Source of the DNA: Paenibacillus pasadenensis
GTDB taxonomy: Bacteria; Bacillota; Bacilli; Paenibacillales; Paenibacillaceae
Length of the DNA: 64,000 bases
Reading direction: 5' to 3'
NCBI RefSeq assembly: GCF_023715725.1
Contig: NZ_JAMBOT010000006.1
Location: 248,001-312,000, forward strand
The notes under the pieces were generated by a model that saw only the letters and a program-made list of their open reading frames with translations, was not told the origin of the DNA and did not search any database. This document shows, piece by piece, positions 16,872-26,537 of the stretch (position 1 is its first letter; every line of letters begins with the position of its first letter). The translations under genes were made by a program, and so were the position numbers.

Positions 16872-17863
16872 TGAGAGTTACCCCCGTCAAAAGAAGATTG
16901 GTTAGTGGTATATTCAAGACTGTCATTGAACTTTCCTGCTAGTATAGCATGAATGGACGCCAAATTGTTGTGAAAATTTTCCCGCATATCAATCCAATGG
17001 ATATCGCTCATATGCCGGAACCAGCTGAGCTGCCGCTTGGCGAACCGCCGCGTATCCCGCTTGAGCAGCTCGACCGCCTCTTCCAGGGTCGTTACGCCCT
17101 TCAGCCATGGAATCAGCTCTTTATAACCGAGCCCCTGCATCGCAACCGATTGTTCCGGTACGCCGCGCTCCAGCAGAGCGGAAACCTCTGCCGCCAGTCC
17201 CTCCTCCATCATCAGATCAATCCGCTGTTCGATACGGCGGTACAATTCTGCGCGGTCCATCGTCAGTCCCAGTATACAGAGTTCGTAGGGAGACTCTTTT
17301 TTCTGTCCGGCAAGCTGGCTGCTCATCGTCTCTCCGGTCAGATGCCATATTTCCAAGGCGCGGATGACGCGGCGCACGTCGTTTGCATGGAGGCGCGCAG
17401 CGCTTTCCGGGTCGGACTCGGCAAGCAATGCATGCAGAGCTGCCGGCCCTTCGGTGTCTGCCATAAGCTGCAGCTTAGCTCGGTACGACTCATCCGAAGC
17501 GGCTTTGGAAAACTCGTAGCCGTAACAGACGGACTCGATGTACAATCCTGTGCCTCCAACGATAAAAGGCAGCTTGCCGCGCGAAGAGATGTCCGGAATG
17601 AGCCTAGTGCAAGCCGCTTGAAAATCCGCTGCGGAATACGGCTCCTCCGGATCGCAGACGTCGATCAGATGATGCGGGATGCCCATCCGCTCTTCCGGCC
17701 GGATTTTGGCGGTGCCGATATCCATCCCCCGGTACACCTGCATGGAGTCGCCGGAAATTATTTCCGCGTTCCACGCTTTGGCGAGCTCAAGGCTCAGCTG
17801 CGTTTTGCCAACCGCCGTCGGGCCGAGCAGGACGAGCAGCGGCTGTTTGCGTTCAGTCAACAT
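16868..17863 (-). CDS. miaA: tRNA dimethylallyltransferase
   Basis: 331 residues. Adds the dimethylallyl group to A37 of tRNAs reading UNN codons. P-loop GPTAVGKT at 14-21; [17 protein letters not shown] and PHHLIDV are family signatures, and [14 protein letters not shown] near the C-terminus binds tRNA. It overlaps the methyltransferase gene upstream by 11 nt and hfq downstream by 4 nt, so the three are co-translated. Confidence 0.96.
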   Translation of the reverse strand: MLTERKQPLLVLLGPTAVGKTQLSLELAKAWNAEIISGDSMQVYRGMDIGTAKIRPEERMGIPHHLIDVCDPEEPYSAADFQAACTRLIPDISSRGKLPFIVGGTGLYIESVCYGYEFSKAASDESYRAKLQLMADTEGPAALHALLAESDPESAARLHANDVRRVIRALEIWHLTGETMSSQLAGQKKESPYELCILGLTMDRAELYRRIEQRIDLMMEEGLAAEVSALLERGVPEQSVAMQGLGYKELIPWLKGVTTLEEAVELLKRDTRRFAKRQLSWFRHMSDIHWIDMRENFHNNLASIHAILAGKFNDSLEYTTNQSSFDGGNSQ

Positions 17864-18635
17864 GTATCACTCCATATCCGACAGCCGACGTTTTTTTGAC
17901 GGGACAGCGGACGAAGCCGAGCCGGTCGAACTCAGGACTGTTGTTCGTTTCTTTGATGATCACAGTGCGCCGCGCCACTCTCATCGCCTCTTGGACGGTG
18001 CCGGCATTCAGCGGATCGGGATTGGCGAGGCCGCGCAGCGGGCTGATGGAGCTTGATTCATGAACAGGGTCACGGAACATCGGATCAAAATAAACGATGT
18101 CAAAGCTGTTGTCCGGCAGCGTTTTTAAATATTCGGCATGGTCGGCCAGCAATGGGCGAATGCGGCGCAGCGCCGCCGTCACATCGTCGAGCTCCGTCTC
18201 ATAGTTTCCTAACCCCTCGCGCACGATGGCGTGCAGCACCGGTTCGCTCTCCAGCGCCGTCACGCTTCCCTCCGGACCGGCAGCATAAGAGAATACAATG
18301 GAGTCGCCAGCAAGTCCCGCCGTGCAGTCCAGCACCTTATCGCCGGGCCGGCAGCCGGACAATGTAATAAGCGGGTCGGCTTCCCCTTTGCGCAGCCTTT
18401 TGACGCGGACGTAAGCCATGCTGGGGTGAAAATAGAACGGCGCCTCCTCGGGGCCGCCGTAATAACGAAGCTGCGTGCTCGTCACAACGAGCAGCTCGCG
18501 CCGTCCTTCCTGCTCGGCCAGCTGGCCGAGCGTTCTGCGGCGGCGCTGCACAAGCCGCGCGCCCAGCTCTGAAGCTAGGCGGGCGGCTGTGTCCAGCATA
18601 ACCGCTGACGGATGATCCGTCGTTGTAACAATCAT
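17853..18635 (-). CDS. SAM-dependent methyltransferase (RsmJ-like)
   Basis: 260 residues. SAM-binding motif I is VLDCTAGLAGDSIVFSYA, an acidic residue follows in ALESEP, and the catalytic-type motif YFDPMF (DPPY-like) suits N-methylation of nucleic acid bases. The N-terminal half and DPMF motif resemble RsmJ-type rRNA guanine methyltransferases. The exact target is unproven. It starts inside the mutL stop (4-nt overlap) and overlaps miaA, a gene order common in Paenibacillus-like genomes. Confidence 0.85.
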   Translation of the reverse strand: MIVTTTDHPSAVMLDTAARLASELGARLVQRRRRTLGQLAEQEGRRELLVVTSTQLRYYGGPEEAPFYFHPSMAYVRVKRLRKGEADPLITLSGCRPGDKVLDCTAGLAGDSIVFSYAAGPEGSVTALESEPVLHAIVREGLGNYETELDDVTAALRRIRPLLADHAEYLKTLPDNSFDIVYFDPMFRDPVHESSSISPLRGLANPDPLNAGTVQEAMRVARRTVIIKETNNSPEFDRLGFVRCPVKKTSAVGYGVIHVD

Positions 18636-21013
18636 GACATCACCCGTTTAAACATTTTTTCCAGCTGGTAGACTGAAATATGCACTAGAATCGGACGCCC
18701 GTGCGGGCATGTATACGGCTGGACGCATGCGGCAAGCCGGGCCAGCAGCGCCTCGCCTTCCTCGCGGCTCAGCCGGTCGTTCGCTTTAATAGAAGCTTTG
18801 CAGGAGCACATGATGGCCGCTTCCTCGCGCAGCTTGGCAATGTCAATCGCCCTTTTCTCGCGCAGCACCCATTCCGCCATCTCCTCCACCAGCCCCTGCT
18901 CCTCGCCTTTAGGGAACCAGTGAGGATGAGAGCGGACGAGAAACGCCTGCGAGCCAAACGGCTCCAGCTCCACGCCCGCCTCCGCCAGCAGCGGCAGACG
19001 GTCGGCAAGCAGCAGCGCATCGGCGCTTGTGTATTCCAGCGTAAACGGCACAAGCAGCGGCTGGCTTTCGCTGCCGATGTCGCCAAACTTTCGGTAATAA
19101 TATTCGTAGTTGATCCGCTCATGAGCAGCATGCTGATCAATCAGATACATGCCCTCTTCATTCTGGGCGATCAGATACGTGCCATGCAGCTGCCCGACCC
19201 AGCTCAGCTCCGGGAAGCCGGAAGGCGACACGTCCTCCGCATCGTCCCCGTCATCGTCGGGGACGGCGGACAAGCTGTCCGGCGCTGGATAGAGCGTTGC
19301 TTCGCCGGGCGGGTAGACGCTGCTGCCGGAGGGTTCCGGCTGTGCGAAGCTGCCGGGTGCGGGGCCGGGCGGCGCAGCTGATTCGCCCGGCTCTGCGGCT
19401 GCATCGCGTGCGGCCCCGTGAGCGAATCCAGGCGGTGAAGATGACGAGCCTGGCTCTGCGGCTGAGTCGCGTGCGTAGCCGTGGGGCAAGTCATGTGCGC
19501 CGGGGAACGGCGGGAACGAGCCGTTCTCCTGCGAAGCAGGCGCTTCTGCGCCGGAGTCGCTTGGCGCCGGCGCATAAGGAGCGGCCTGGCGCTCGCGCAG
19601 GCCGCCAGCGCCGAAGGCGCCGGCAGCGGGCGCATAGAGCCGCTGCGCCGCATCGGGCGGCACCGGCGGCGCGGCTTGCGCCGCCGGCCGCCAAGGCCCG
19701 GCTGCAACGCTGCCGGGCGGCGGGCCCTTGCGGCCCGAGCCGGCGACGCCGCGCGGGCCGCCCTCGCTTTGCAGCGGCGGGGCGAAGCCCGCCGCAGCGC
19801 TTGCGGCCGCGGCTTCGGCGGCGGCCGCAGCGGCCCCCGGCGGCTGCGCAGCGCCGCCGGCAGGCGCCGCAGGCGCTGCTGCGCCTGGCGGGTGCTCCGC
19901 CGCGCCCGGAGCGCCCGAGCCGGACTGGCCAAGCCCCGGCTCAGGCTGATGAAAGCGCAGCTGCTCCTGCCGGTATACCGGTCCGGAGCGGCTGCTGCGG
20001 CCGGAATCCGGCCCCGGAATATGGCGGCGGCCGCCAAGCACTCCGCGCGCCGTCTCCTCAACAAACGCCTTAAGCTCGGCCTCCTTGCTGAAGCGGACTT
20101 CCATTTTAGACGGATGCACATTCACGTCAACAAGGCTTGGATGCATGCCGATCTCCAGCACGGCGACCGGAAAACGGTTGATCGGCAGCAGCGTATGATA
20201 AGCCGCCAGCAGCGCCTGCTGGACGGCAAAGCTGCGGATATAACGGCCGTTGACCACCGTCGTGATAGAAGTGCGGCTCGAGCGGGTCAGTTCGGGTTTG
20301 GAAATGTAACCGTTCAGCTCATAATCGGGATGCTCGCCGCGAATCGGCACCATCGCTTTGGCCGTCCCGGTGCCATATACCGCCGCAATCACCTGCAGCC
20401 TGTCTCCCGATCCGGTCGTGCGCAGCAAATTGCCGCCATTATGCGTCAGCGAGAAGGCAATGCCGGGATGAGCAAGAGCAATCCGATAAATATAATCCGA
20501 AATATGGCCGAGCTCCGTCTGAATGCTCTTCATATATTTCAGGCGCGCCGGAGTATTAAAAAACAGCTCCCGCACCGTCATATCCGTCCCCTGGCCGGCT
20601 CCGGCATGCTCGTCTGCGGTGATCTGGCCGCCCTCCATTGCGATACGGCGTCCAAGCCCGCTGTCGCTGTTGGCAGATACGCAATCCACTTTAGCGACAG
20701 CCGCAATACTCGGCAGCGCCTCGCCGCGGAAGCCGAGGCTGGCGATGCGGAACAGGTCGCGGTCGGTCAGCAGCTTGCTCGTTGCATGCCGCTGGAAAGC
20801 CGTTTCCATATCCTCCGCCTCAATACCGCTGCCGTTGTCCTGAACGCGGATCAAACTTAAGCCGCCTTCTTCTATTGTAATGTCGATTGAGGTCGCGCCT
20901 GCATCTACCGCGTTTTCGACAAGCTCCTTGACGACGGAAGCCGGCCGTTCCACGACCTCTCCAGCCGCGATCTGATTCGCAAGATGCTCATCCAGCACTT
21001 TGATTTTGCCCAT
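18632..21013 (-). CDS. mutL: DNA mismatch repair protein MutL with very long linker
   Basis: 793 residues against about 630 in B. subtilis. The N-terminal GHKL ATPase domain (about 1-330) has AAGEVVERPASVVKELVENAVDAGA, DNGSGI and GFRGEAL. Residues about 335-590 form an Ala/Pro/Gly-rich linker. The C-terminal endonuclease domain has DQHAAHERINYE (catalytic DQHA-x2-E-x4-E), ACKASIKAN, CPHGRP (zinc site) and a QPLLVP clamp-binding-like motif. ATG 21013 was chosen because GGAGGAG precedes it and family members begin MGKI. It lies 29 nt downstream of mutS. Confidence 0.96.
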   Translation of the reverse strand: MGKIKVLDEHLANQIAAGEVVERPASVVKELVENAVDAGATSIDITIEEGGLSLIRVQDNGSGIEAEDMETAFQRHATSKLLTDRDLFRIASLGFRGEALPSIAAVAKVDCVSANSDSGLGRRIAMEGGQITADEHAGAGQGTDMTVRELFFNTPARLKYMKSIQTELGHISDYIYRIALAHPGIAFSLTHNGGNLLRTTGSGDRLQVIAAVYGTGTAKAMVPIRGEHPDYELNGYISKPELTRSSRTSITTVVNGRYIRSFAVQQALLAAYHTLLPINRFPVAVLEIGMHPSLVDVNVHPSKMEVRFSKEAELKAFVEETARGVLGGRRHIPGPDSGRSSRSGPVYRQEQLRFHQPEPGLGQSGSGAPGAAEHPPGAAAPAAPAGGAAQPPGAAAAAAEAAAASAAAGFAPPLQSEGGPRGVAGSGRKGPPPGSVAAGPWRPAAQAAPPVPPDAAQRLYAPAAGAFGAGGLRERQAAPYAPAPSDSGAEAPASQENGSFPPFPGAHDLPHGYARDSAAEPGSSSSPPGFAHGAARDAAAEPGESAAPPGPAPGSFAQPEPSGSSVYPPGEATLYPAPDSLSAVPDDDGDDAEDVSPSGFPELSWVGQLHGTYLIAQNEEGMYLIDQHAAHERINYEYYYRKFGDIGSESQPLLVPFTLEYTSADALLLADRLPLLAEAGVELEPFGSQAFLVRSHPHWFPKGEEQGLVEEMAEWVLREKRAIDIAKLREEAAIMCSCKASIKANDRLSREEGEALLARLAACVQPYTCPHGRPILVHISVYQLEKMFKRVMS

Positions 21014-21041
21014 TGGCGTCTCCTCCCCCAATCTTCGTTTA

Positions 21042-23930
21042 TTAGCTTCCCAGCTTGCCCTTCATCTCGCTCAGCCACACAATGGCCTGCAGCGGAGTCA
21101 TATGGAGCAAATCAAGCTTGCGCAGCTGATCTGCCAGCTCATCCGCAGCCTCAGCCGTTTTACCGGAACGCCGTTTGCCGGCACCTGACGCTGCTGCCGT
21201 TTCCTCTCCAAAGATGGACAGCTGTACAGGCGATTCCGCAGTGACAGGCACTTCTTCCAACGAAACAGCCGCTTCTGCCGCCGCCGTTTGCATAGGTGCG
21301 GCTGCTGCAGCCTTCCCAACCGAAACATCCGCCTCTCCGTCCGTCATGGAAAGATCGGCAGCGTAATCAGCCGTTGTCTCTCGAGCGGCAGCATCGGCTG
21401 CAAGAGCCGCCGCAGGCGTCAAGCCATTTGCAGCCGCAGCTGCATTGGCCCCTGACGTTTCCAGCTCCTTCACGGGAAGCCCGGCTATAGCGTGTGCCGC
21501 CGTACCGGCGATTCCTGAGCCAGCTGCGCCACCAACGCCATGCTGGCTTTCCATCGTTTCCAGCAGTTTATAGGCGCGCCCGATGATGCTGTCGGGCAGT
21601 CCCGCGAGCCGCGCGCAGTATATCCCGTAGCTTGTGCTGGCCGCTCCAGGCACTAGCTTGCGCAGGAAGGTGACGTCGCCGCCGCTTTCTTTAACCGCCA
21701 TGCTCGCATTATGCAAATAGTGCAGCGATTCCTCCAAATGCGACAGCTCGTGAAAATGTGTGGACACAAGCGCCTTGCAACCGGTCTGGTCATGCAAAAA
21801 CTCAATTACCGCCTGGGCGATCGACATGCCCTCCGCCGTAGACGTTCCGCGTCCCAGCTCGTCGATAATGACAAGGCTGCGCGACGTAGCTTTGTCGGTC
21901 ATCTGCTGGATATCCCGCATCTCGACCATAAACGTGCTCTGGCCTCCCGCCAGATCGTCCGCTGCGCCAATGCGCGTGAAGATCCGGTCAATCAGCGGCA
22001 GGCGCGCCGAGCGGGCCGGCACAAAACAACCGATTTGCGCCATAATGCAGATGAGCGCCGTCTGCCGCATATAGGTGCTTTTGCCCGCCATGTTCGGTCC
22101 TGTAATGAGAAGCATGCGCGCCTCATCTTTGGTCAGCGCTGACCCGTTTGCCATAAAGGAAACGCCGTCCAGCACCGCCTCAACGACAGGATGTCTGCCT
22201 CCGTCAATATGCAGATCGTACCCGTCCGACACCTCGGGCCGGACATAACGGCGCTCGGCGCTGACAGCGGCAAGCGACTGCAGCACGTCGGCTTGGGCGA
22301 TAATGTCTGCCAGCCGCTGCAGCCGGTGCAGCTGGCCCGCAATATGATCGCGCAGCTGTATGAACAGGCTGTGCTCCAGGTCCGTCATTTTTTCCTCGGC
22401 CTCAAGAATGAGCCGTTCCTTCTCCTTCAGCTCCGGCGTCACATAACGCTCGGCGTTGGCCAGCGTCTGTTTGCGCTCGTAACGCCCCTCTGGCAGCATG
22501 GCGAGACTTGCCTTCGACACCTCGAGGAAATAACCGAACACTTTGTTGTAACCGATTTTCAGGCTGCGGATGCCGGTCGCTTCCCTTTCCCGGCGCTCCA
22601 GGTCGGCCAGCCACTTTTTGCCGCTAGTGCTCGCCTCGCGAAGCTGGTCCAAGTAATTGTCATAACCAGCCCGGATCAGTCCGCCCTCACGCACCGACAC
22701 GGGGGGCTCGTCCACAAGCACAGTATCGATCATCTCGCGCAAATCGCCGCAGCTGTCCGCGCCATCGGTCAGCTTGCGAAGCGTTCCAGAACCAGACTCC
22801 TCCATCAGCCGGAGCAGTGCGGGCACCCTTTCCAGAGAGGCTTTGAGCGCAGCCAAATCGCGCCCTCCTGCCGTACCGTACGCGACGCGTCCAACGAGCC
22901 GCTCGAGGTCGTAAATGCCATCCAGCTCGCTGCGCACATCCTCGCGCAAAATAAGATTGCCGTGCAGCATGCTCACCGCCTCCAGCCGCTCCTCCACTGC
23001 GGAAGCGGACAGCAGCGGCTTGTCAATCCAGCGGCGCAGCAGCCGGCCGCCCATCGACGTTTTTGTACGGTCGAGCAGCCACAACAGCGAGCCCTTCCGG
23101 TTGCGGCCCTGCACCGTCTCCGTCAGCTCCAAATTCCTTCTTGTAAAGGGGTCAAGAATGAGAAACTGGCTTGGCTCATAACTCTGCACCGCGCGCAGAT
23201 GGCCGAGCGACCTCTTTTGCGTTTCGGCCAAATAACCCGCCAGCAGCGAGACGGCCCGCACCCGGACGGCAGACAGTCCATCGAGCGCCCCTTGAGGCAG
23301 CAGCCGCAAAAGCTCCGCGGATTCCATTGGCTCCCTTTCCGTATATAGCACCGGACGGCCCGGCATCGCCGGACGCGAGCGCAGCTGCTCCAGCACCGCG
23401 GCGTCGCCGACGATTTCCGGCGGGAAATACATGTTGATTTCATCCTGCAGCAGCTCCGCTCCTCCGATAAAAGAGGTGGCGTATAATTCGCCGGTGGACA
23501 GATCGCAAGCAGCCAATGCGAGCCAATTCCCTTCCGCAGCAACCGAGACGATATAGTTGTTCGCTTTATCCGTTAACGATTTGCTCTCCATCACAGTGCC
23601 CGGGGTTACGACGCGCACAATTTCGCGGCGCACAACACCTTTGGATGCAGCCGGATCTTCAACCTGTTCGCAAATGGCTACTTTGTAGCCTTTCTCAATG
23701 AGCCGCGATATGTATCCTTCCGCAGAGTGGTACGGCACGCCGCACATCGGTATGCGCTCCTCGCCGCCGCCGGCGCGTCCAGTAAGCGTAATTTCCAGCT
23801 CTCTGGAAGCCAGCACCGCATCGTCAAAAAACAGCTCATAAAAGTCGCCCAGGCGGAAAAAGAGAAAAGCGTCCCGGGCTTCTTCTTTTATTTTTAAATA
23901 CTGCTCCATCATCGGCGTCAATGCTGCCAC
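21042..23930 (-). CDS. mutS: DNA mismatch repair protein MutS with Ala-rich C-terminal insertion
   Basis: 962 residues, about 100 more than usual. Mismatch-reading domain with FFRLGDFYELFFDDA near the start, the clamp and lever domains, then the ATPase: Walker A GPNMAGKSTYMRQ, Walker B LVIIDELGRGTST and STHFHEL. After the ATPase comes an Ala/Thr-rich stretch of about 130 residues ending in VQLSIFGEE, a beta-clamp-binding-type motif, and then the dimerising tail LDLLHMTPLQAI. The start is GTG 23930, six bases after AGGAGG, giving VAALTPMMEQYL as in other MutS. First gene of mutS-mutL-methyltransferase-miaA-hfq. Confidence 0.96.
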   Translation of the reverse strand: MAALTPMMEQYLKIKEEARDAFLFFRLGDFYELFFDDAVLASRELEITLTGRAGGGEERIPMCGVPYHSAEGYISRLIEKGYKVAICEQVEDPAASKGVVRREIVRVVTPGTVMESKSLTDKANNYIVSVAAEGNWLALAACDLSTGELYATSFIGGAELLQDEINMYFPPEIVGDAAVLEQLRSRPAMPGRPVLYTEREPMESAELLRLLPQGALDGLSAVRVRAVSLLAGYLAETQKRSLGHLRAVQSYEPSQFLILDPFTRRNLELTETVQGRNRKGSLLWLLDRTKTSMGGRLLRRWIDKPLLSASAVEERLEAVSMLHGNLILREDVRSELDGIYDLERLVGRVAYGTAGGRDLAALKASLERVPALLRLMEESGSGTLRKLTDGADSCGDLREMIDTVLVDEPPVSVREGGLIRAGYDNYLDQLREASTSGKKWLADLERREREATGIRSLKIGYNKVFGYFLEVSKASLAMLPEGRYERKQTLANAERYVTPELKEKERLILEAEEKMTDLEHSLFIQLRDHIAGQLHRLQRLADIIAQADVLQSLAAVSAERRYVRPEVSDGYDLHIDGGRHPVVEAVLDGVSFMANGSALTKDEARMLLITGPNMAGKSTYMRQTALICIMAQIGCFVPARSARLPLIDRIFTRIGAADDLAGGQSTFMVEMRDIQQMTDKATSRSLVIIDELGRGTSTAEGMSIAQAVIEFLHDQTGCKALVSTHFHELSHLEESLHYLHNASMAVKESGGDVTFLRKLVPGAASTSYGIYCARLAGLPDSIIGRAYKLLETMESQHGVGGAAGSGIAGTAAHAIAGLPVKELETSGANAAAAANGLTPAAALAADAAARETTADYAADLSMTDGEADVSVGKAAAAAPMQTAAAEAAVSLEEVPVTAESPVQLSIFGEETAAASGAGKRRSGKTAEAADELADQLRKLDLLHMTPLQAIVWLSEMKGKLGS

Positions 23931-24045
23931 GTTGTACCTCCTGTGCAGGCATGGGCTCCAATTCCGGGCCAAGCCGCAACCATTCTATGAAAACCAGCCT
24001 TCATTATACCAGTATTACAAAGAGCGTACAAAAGGAGTTGAACGC

Positions 24046-24081
24046 AAAAAAGCCATTCTTCCGGCAAGAAGAACGGCTTTT
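24046..24081 (-). terminator. Terminator of the amidoligase-like gene
   Basis: 14-bp stem with one mismatch (24048-24061 with 24068-24081), loop CGGCAA, followed by T6 on the minus strand. It lies in the 216-bp gap before mutS; a mutS promoter in that gap was not identified. Confidence 0.75.
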
Positions 24082-24146
24082 CGACATGTTTCGCCACATT
24101 TATATTTTATTCCATGTATCTTTAATTATATTAATCATTAATGAAT

Positions 24147-25763
24147 TTAACTGTTTGATTGGACCACCGATTGTATTCCCCATTTAATCCGGATATCAAG
24201 ACTTTCATCCCAAACAGCGCCTGCTTCAACCGCATCCAGCAGCGGTTCCAGCATAGGTCGCCTTTTGTCGTAAGAGGGCGCCTTTTCCAGCGCGGCGCGC
24301 AGGCGCGGCAAACAGCCTGCCAAAACATGCCTATTTCCTTGATAGTAGGCACGAATATAGGTTTCTTCCACACTGGGCAAATCGTCAAGCCAAGCAAAAT
24401 CCTCCGCAATAAGCATGGATATGGCAAGCGCATACCGCGCCGCGGCCGGCGATACGAGCCAGCTTGGCAGCGTGCGATACTCAAACCCGCCATGCGGCTG
24501 GTGACGGCTGTCGCCAAACGTTCCATAGCGGGGACGCCGGTTCTTGCCTGACGGATCTTCAGCGAGGGCGAGCGGAATCGCGGCATAACTGTCCATAACA
24601 TGCAGCAAACGGGAGGTTAGCGCGATTCCGCTCAGATGCACATGGCCGCCAAGCGCGATTCCCGGCACAGGCATCGCTCCGGCAGCTAGCCTCATGCCTG
24701 GCTCACGTATGCCGCGTCTGGCAGCAAGCGCCAGTAAACGGCGGAGCGAGCGCAGCAGCTCCTCCTCGCTTGTAGCGGGCTCCGGCCGCAGCTCGCCGAC
24801 CGGCTGGCGCAAATTGCGGCCCCGAATTAACATGTCGCTGCCGACAGGGCTGTGCAGGCCGCCAAGCCCCGCTGCCGAAAACACCCTTCCATTGGCTCGA
24901 ACGATTAAAAATTCAGGGTCCGCTCCGATACGCAGCACAGTCGGCGATTCGCCGCTTTGCCGGAGCGCTTCCGATTTTACGAGCAGCTGCAGCCGCCGGA
25001 CCGCAGGGCTCCAAAAAGAGGGAGAGAGGACCGCAAGCTCCTTCGCTTCAGGCGGCGCACCTTCACTGCCGGTCGGGAGAAGACTGAGGCAGCCGGGGAG
25101 CCTCACCGCTTCCGCATACAACCGTCCGCTGTCGCCGAGCCGGACAAAAACTTCAGCCGCATCCAGCTGCAGCTCGTAAACAATGCGTTTCGCAAACCGG
25201 CAAGCCCGTTTCATATCGGCGTCTTCAGGCTCAGCCGGCGCAGTCCGCCAATCCGCATCCTCACTTTTGGAAATTGCTGCAAGCTCCTCTGCCCGTCCGC
25301 TAAATGCTGCCTTTATACCGTTCTGGCCGATCCGCTGCGACCGCGATTTGTCCAGCCGCAGCTCACCATGAGCGGCCCAGCCCAGCCCTCTTACTCGTTC
25401 TACAAAAAGCGTTTCCATATGAAACACGGCAATTCGCAGCAGTCTGCCCGGTTCCTCCGCCCTGGAGCTAATGCCGGAAAGCTCCAGCCGCTGAGCGAGA
25501 CCGTCACCGGACATCGCCGCAACCGCTGCAGCGCCTGCATTGAGCACCCAAGGCTTTCCGCCGTCCGCACAGGCAACTTCGTCCCCTTCAGCTCCACTGC
25601 CGCAAGCCGCCTGCTCGCCAGGCCACGAATCTGCTCCCCAGACAAGCACTGCATCATGGCAGCTCAGGCGCCCCATGCCGCTCCTCCACCGCTCCAAACC
25701 AAGCAGCGGTGCCGGGTCCGGCACCGCTGCTTCTCCGCACCATAGCCACAGCTTGCCAGCCAT
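24147..25763 (-). CDS. COOH-NH2 ligase-type amidoligase-like protein
   Basis: 538 residues. The N-terminal third is Ala/Gly-rich and unassigned. The C-terminal part has the pattern of the putative phage/bacterial amidoligase group of the glutamine synthetase/GCS superfamily: IGADPEFLI (acidic metal ligand), GELRPEP, GGHVHLSG (paired His) and FEYRTLPSWL (FEYR with catalytic-type Glu and Arg). Such enzymes are predicted to form amide bonds between carboxyl and amino groups, often as protein or peptide modifiers. ATG 25763 follows AGGAGG. It lies between cotE and mutS, so a role in spore-coat protein modification is possible but unproven. Confidence 0.75.
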   Translation of the reverse strand: MAGKLWLWCGEAAVPDPAPLLGLERWRSGMGRLSCHDAVLVWGADSWPGEQAACGSGAEGDEVACADGGKPWVLNAGAAAVAAMSGDGLAQRLELSGISSRAEEPGRLLRIAVFHMETLFVERVRGLGWAAHGELRLDKSRSQRIGQNGIKAAFSGRAEELAAISKSEDADWRTAPAEPEDADMKRACRFAKRIVYELQLDAAEVFVRLGDSGRLYAEAVRLPGCLSLLPTGSEGAPPEAKELAVLSPSFWSPAVRRLQLLVKSEALRQSGESPTVLRIGADPEFLIVRANGRVFSAAGLGGLHSPVGSDMLIRGRNLRQPVGELRPEPATSEEELLRSLRRLLALAARRGIREPGMRLAAGAMPVPGIALGGHVHLSGIALTSRLLHVMDSYAAIPLALAEDPSGKNRRPRYGTFGDSRHQPHGGFEYRTLPSWLVSPAAARYALAISMLIAEDFAWLDDLPSVEETYIRAYYQGNRHVLAGCLPRLRAALEKAPSYDKRRPMLEPLLDAVEAGAVWDESLDIRIKWGIQSVVQSNS

Positions 25764-25861
25764 GACGCATCGCCTCCTGTAGCCGGCCGCATTGTGACCA
25801 GCACTTGGTACGCTGCCTGTGCCAACACCTATTCCGCTCAACATTTAAAGTTCAGGAAGAG

Positions 25862-25886
25862 AAAAAAAAGGAGGGCTTTCGCCCTC
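25862..25886 (-). terminator. Terminator of cotE
   Basis: Stem GAGGGC/GCCCTC (25871-25876, 25881-25886) with a stable GAAA-type loop on the minus strand, followed by eight T. It lies 50 bp beyond the cotE stop. Confidence 0.9.
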
Positions 25887-25935
25887 AATTTTTAAGTGAT
25901 CCTGCATACCCTGCAGTATGAGCTGAAAGGCCTTC

Positions 25936-26493
25936 TTACAGATCGTCAATCAGATCATCGTCGGCAAAGTCGCCATCTAAGCCGTCGTCGAGACCGTTGT
26001 CGTCCTTTAAATCGTCGTCGCAGCCGCCCGGAACGACGGCTACACAAACTTTTGTTTCAGCGATCAGCTGGACTTTGAATTCGCGCTCCACCCGAAGCAC
26101 AACCGAGGTGCCGTTAGAAGAGATATCGGCCTCGATGCAATTCGGCTCATGCGTGGACTCCGCGTACACTTCCTCTGTTGAAGGAAGATGATTCGGGTCC
26201 ATGCTGGAAAGCGCAACATTGTCCACATAGGTTACCGTTTCCTTGGCCACATCGGTTTGCGAGTTCTTGTTGTAGGAATACCAAATGTTGAGGTCGTAGC
26301 TGCCAACAACCTCGATGCCATCCCCCGACCGTACGGCCTCGTAACGGTGGTTGATCACCCAAGCGCCCAAGATGCTAGTGGGGCGGTTTGGGGGCGTGAC
26401 GGTATGCGTAACCGTCGAGAACTTGCGTCCTTTACCAACTACAGCTTTAGTAATGATCTCTCTAGTCTGAAGCTGCTTAGATAAAATCGACAT
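25936..26493 (-). CDS. cotE: CotE, outer spore coat morphogenetic protein
   Basis: 185 residues. CotE organises assembly of the outer spore coat in Bacillus. Recognisable stretches are REIITKAVVGKGRKF, THTVTPPNRPTSILGAWVINHRYEA, YDLNIWYSYN, EPNCIEADISSNG and VEREFKVQLIAETKV. The tail is very acidic (DDDLKDDNGLDDGLDGDF), longer in Asp than in Bacillus. GGAGG about 10 nt upstream of the ATG. It lies two genes from mutS, as in Bacillus. A sigma-E-type promoter is visible upstream. Confidence 0.96.
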   Translation of the reverse strand: MSILSKQLQTREIITKAVVGKGRKFSTVTHTVTPPNRPTSILGAWVINHRYEAVRSGDGIEVVGSYDLNIWYSYNKNSQTDVAKETVTYVDNVALSSMDPNHLPSTEEVYAESTHEPNCIEADISSNGTSVVLRVEREFKVQLIAETKVCVAVVPGGCDDDLKDDNGLDDGLDGDFADDDLIDDL

Positions 26494-26529
26494 TTCTTTT
26501 TAACCTCCTCCATACCATCATTCCTTACA

Positions 26530-26537
26530 AGTGTATG
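26530..26537 (-). promoter_or_regulatory. Sigma-E-type -10 element of cotE
   Basis: On the minus strand CATACACT matches the sigma-E -10 consensus (CATACAMT) exactly, 37 bp before the cotE ATG. A weak -35 candidate, TCAACAT, lies 14 bp upstream. Mother-cell sigma-E control is known for cotE of Bacillus. The remaining 400 bp up to the next gene hold only a shadow-like ORF. Confidence 0.6.

Noticed and set aside
19204..20860. Several long ORFs on both strands across the mutL linker
   Set aside because: The very GC-rich low-complexity region lacks stops in most frames. The mutL frame alone joins two recognised domains.
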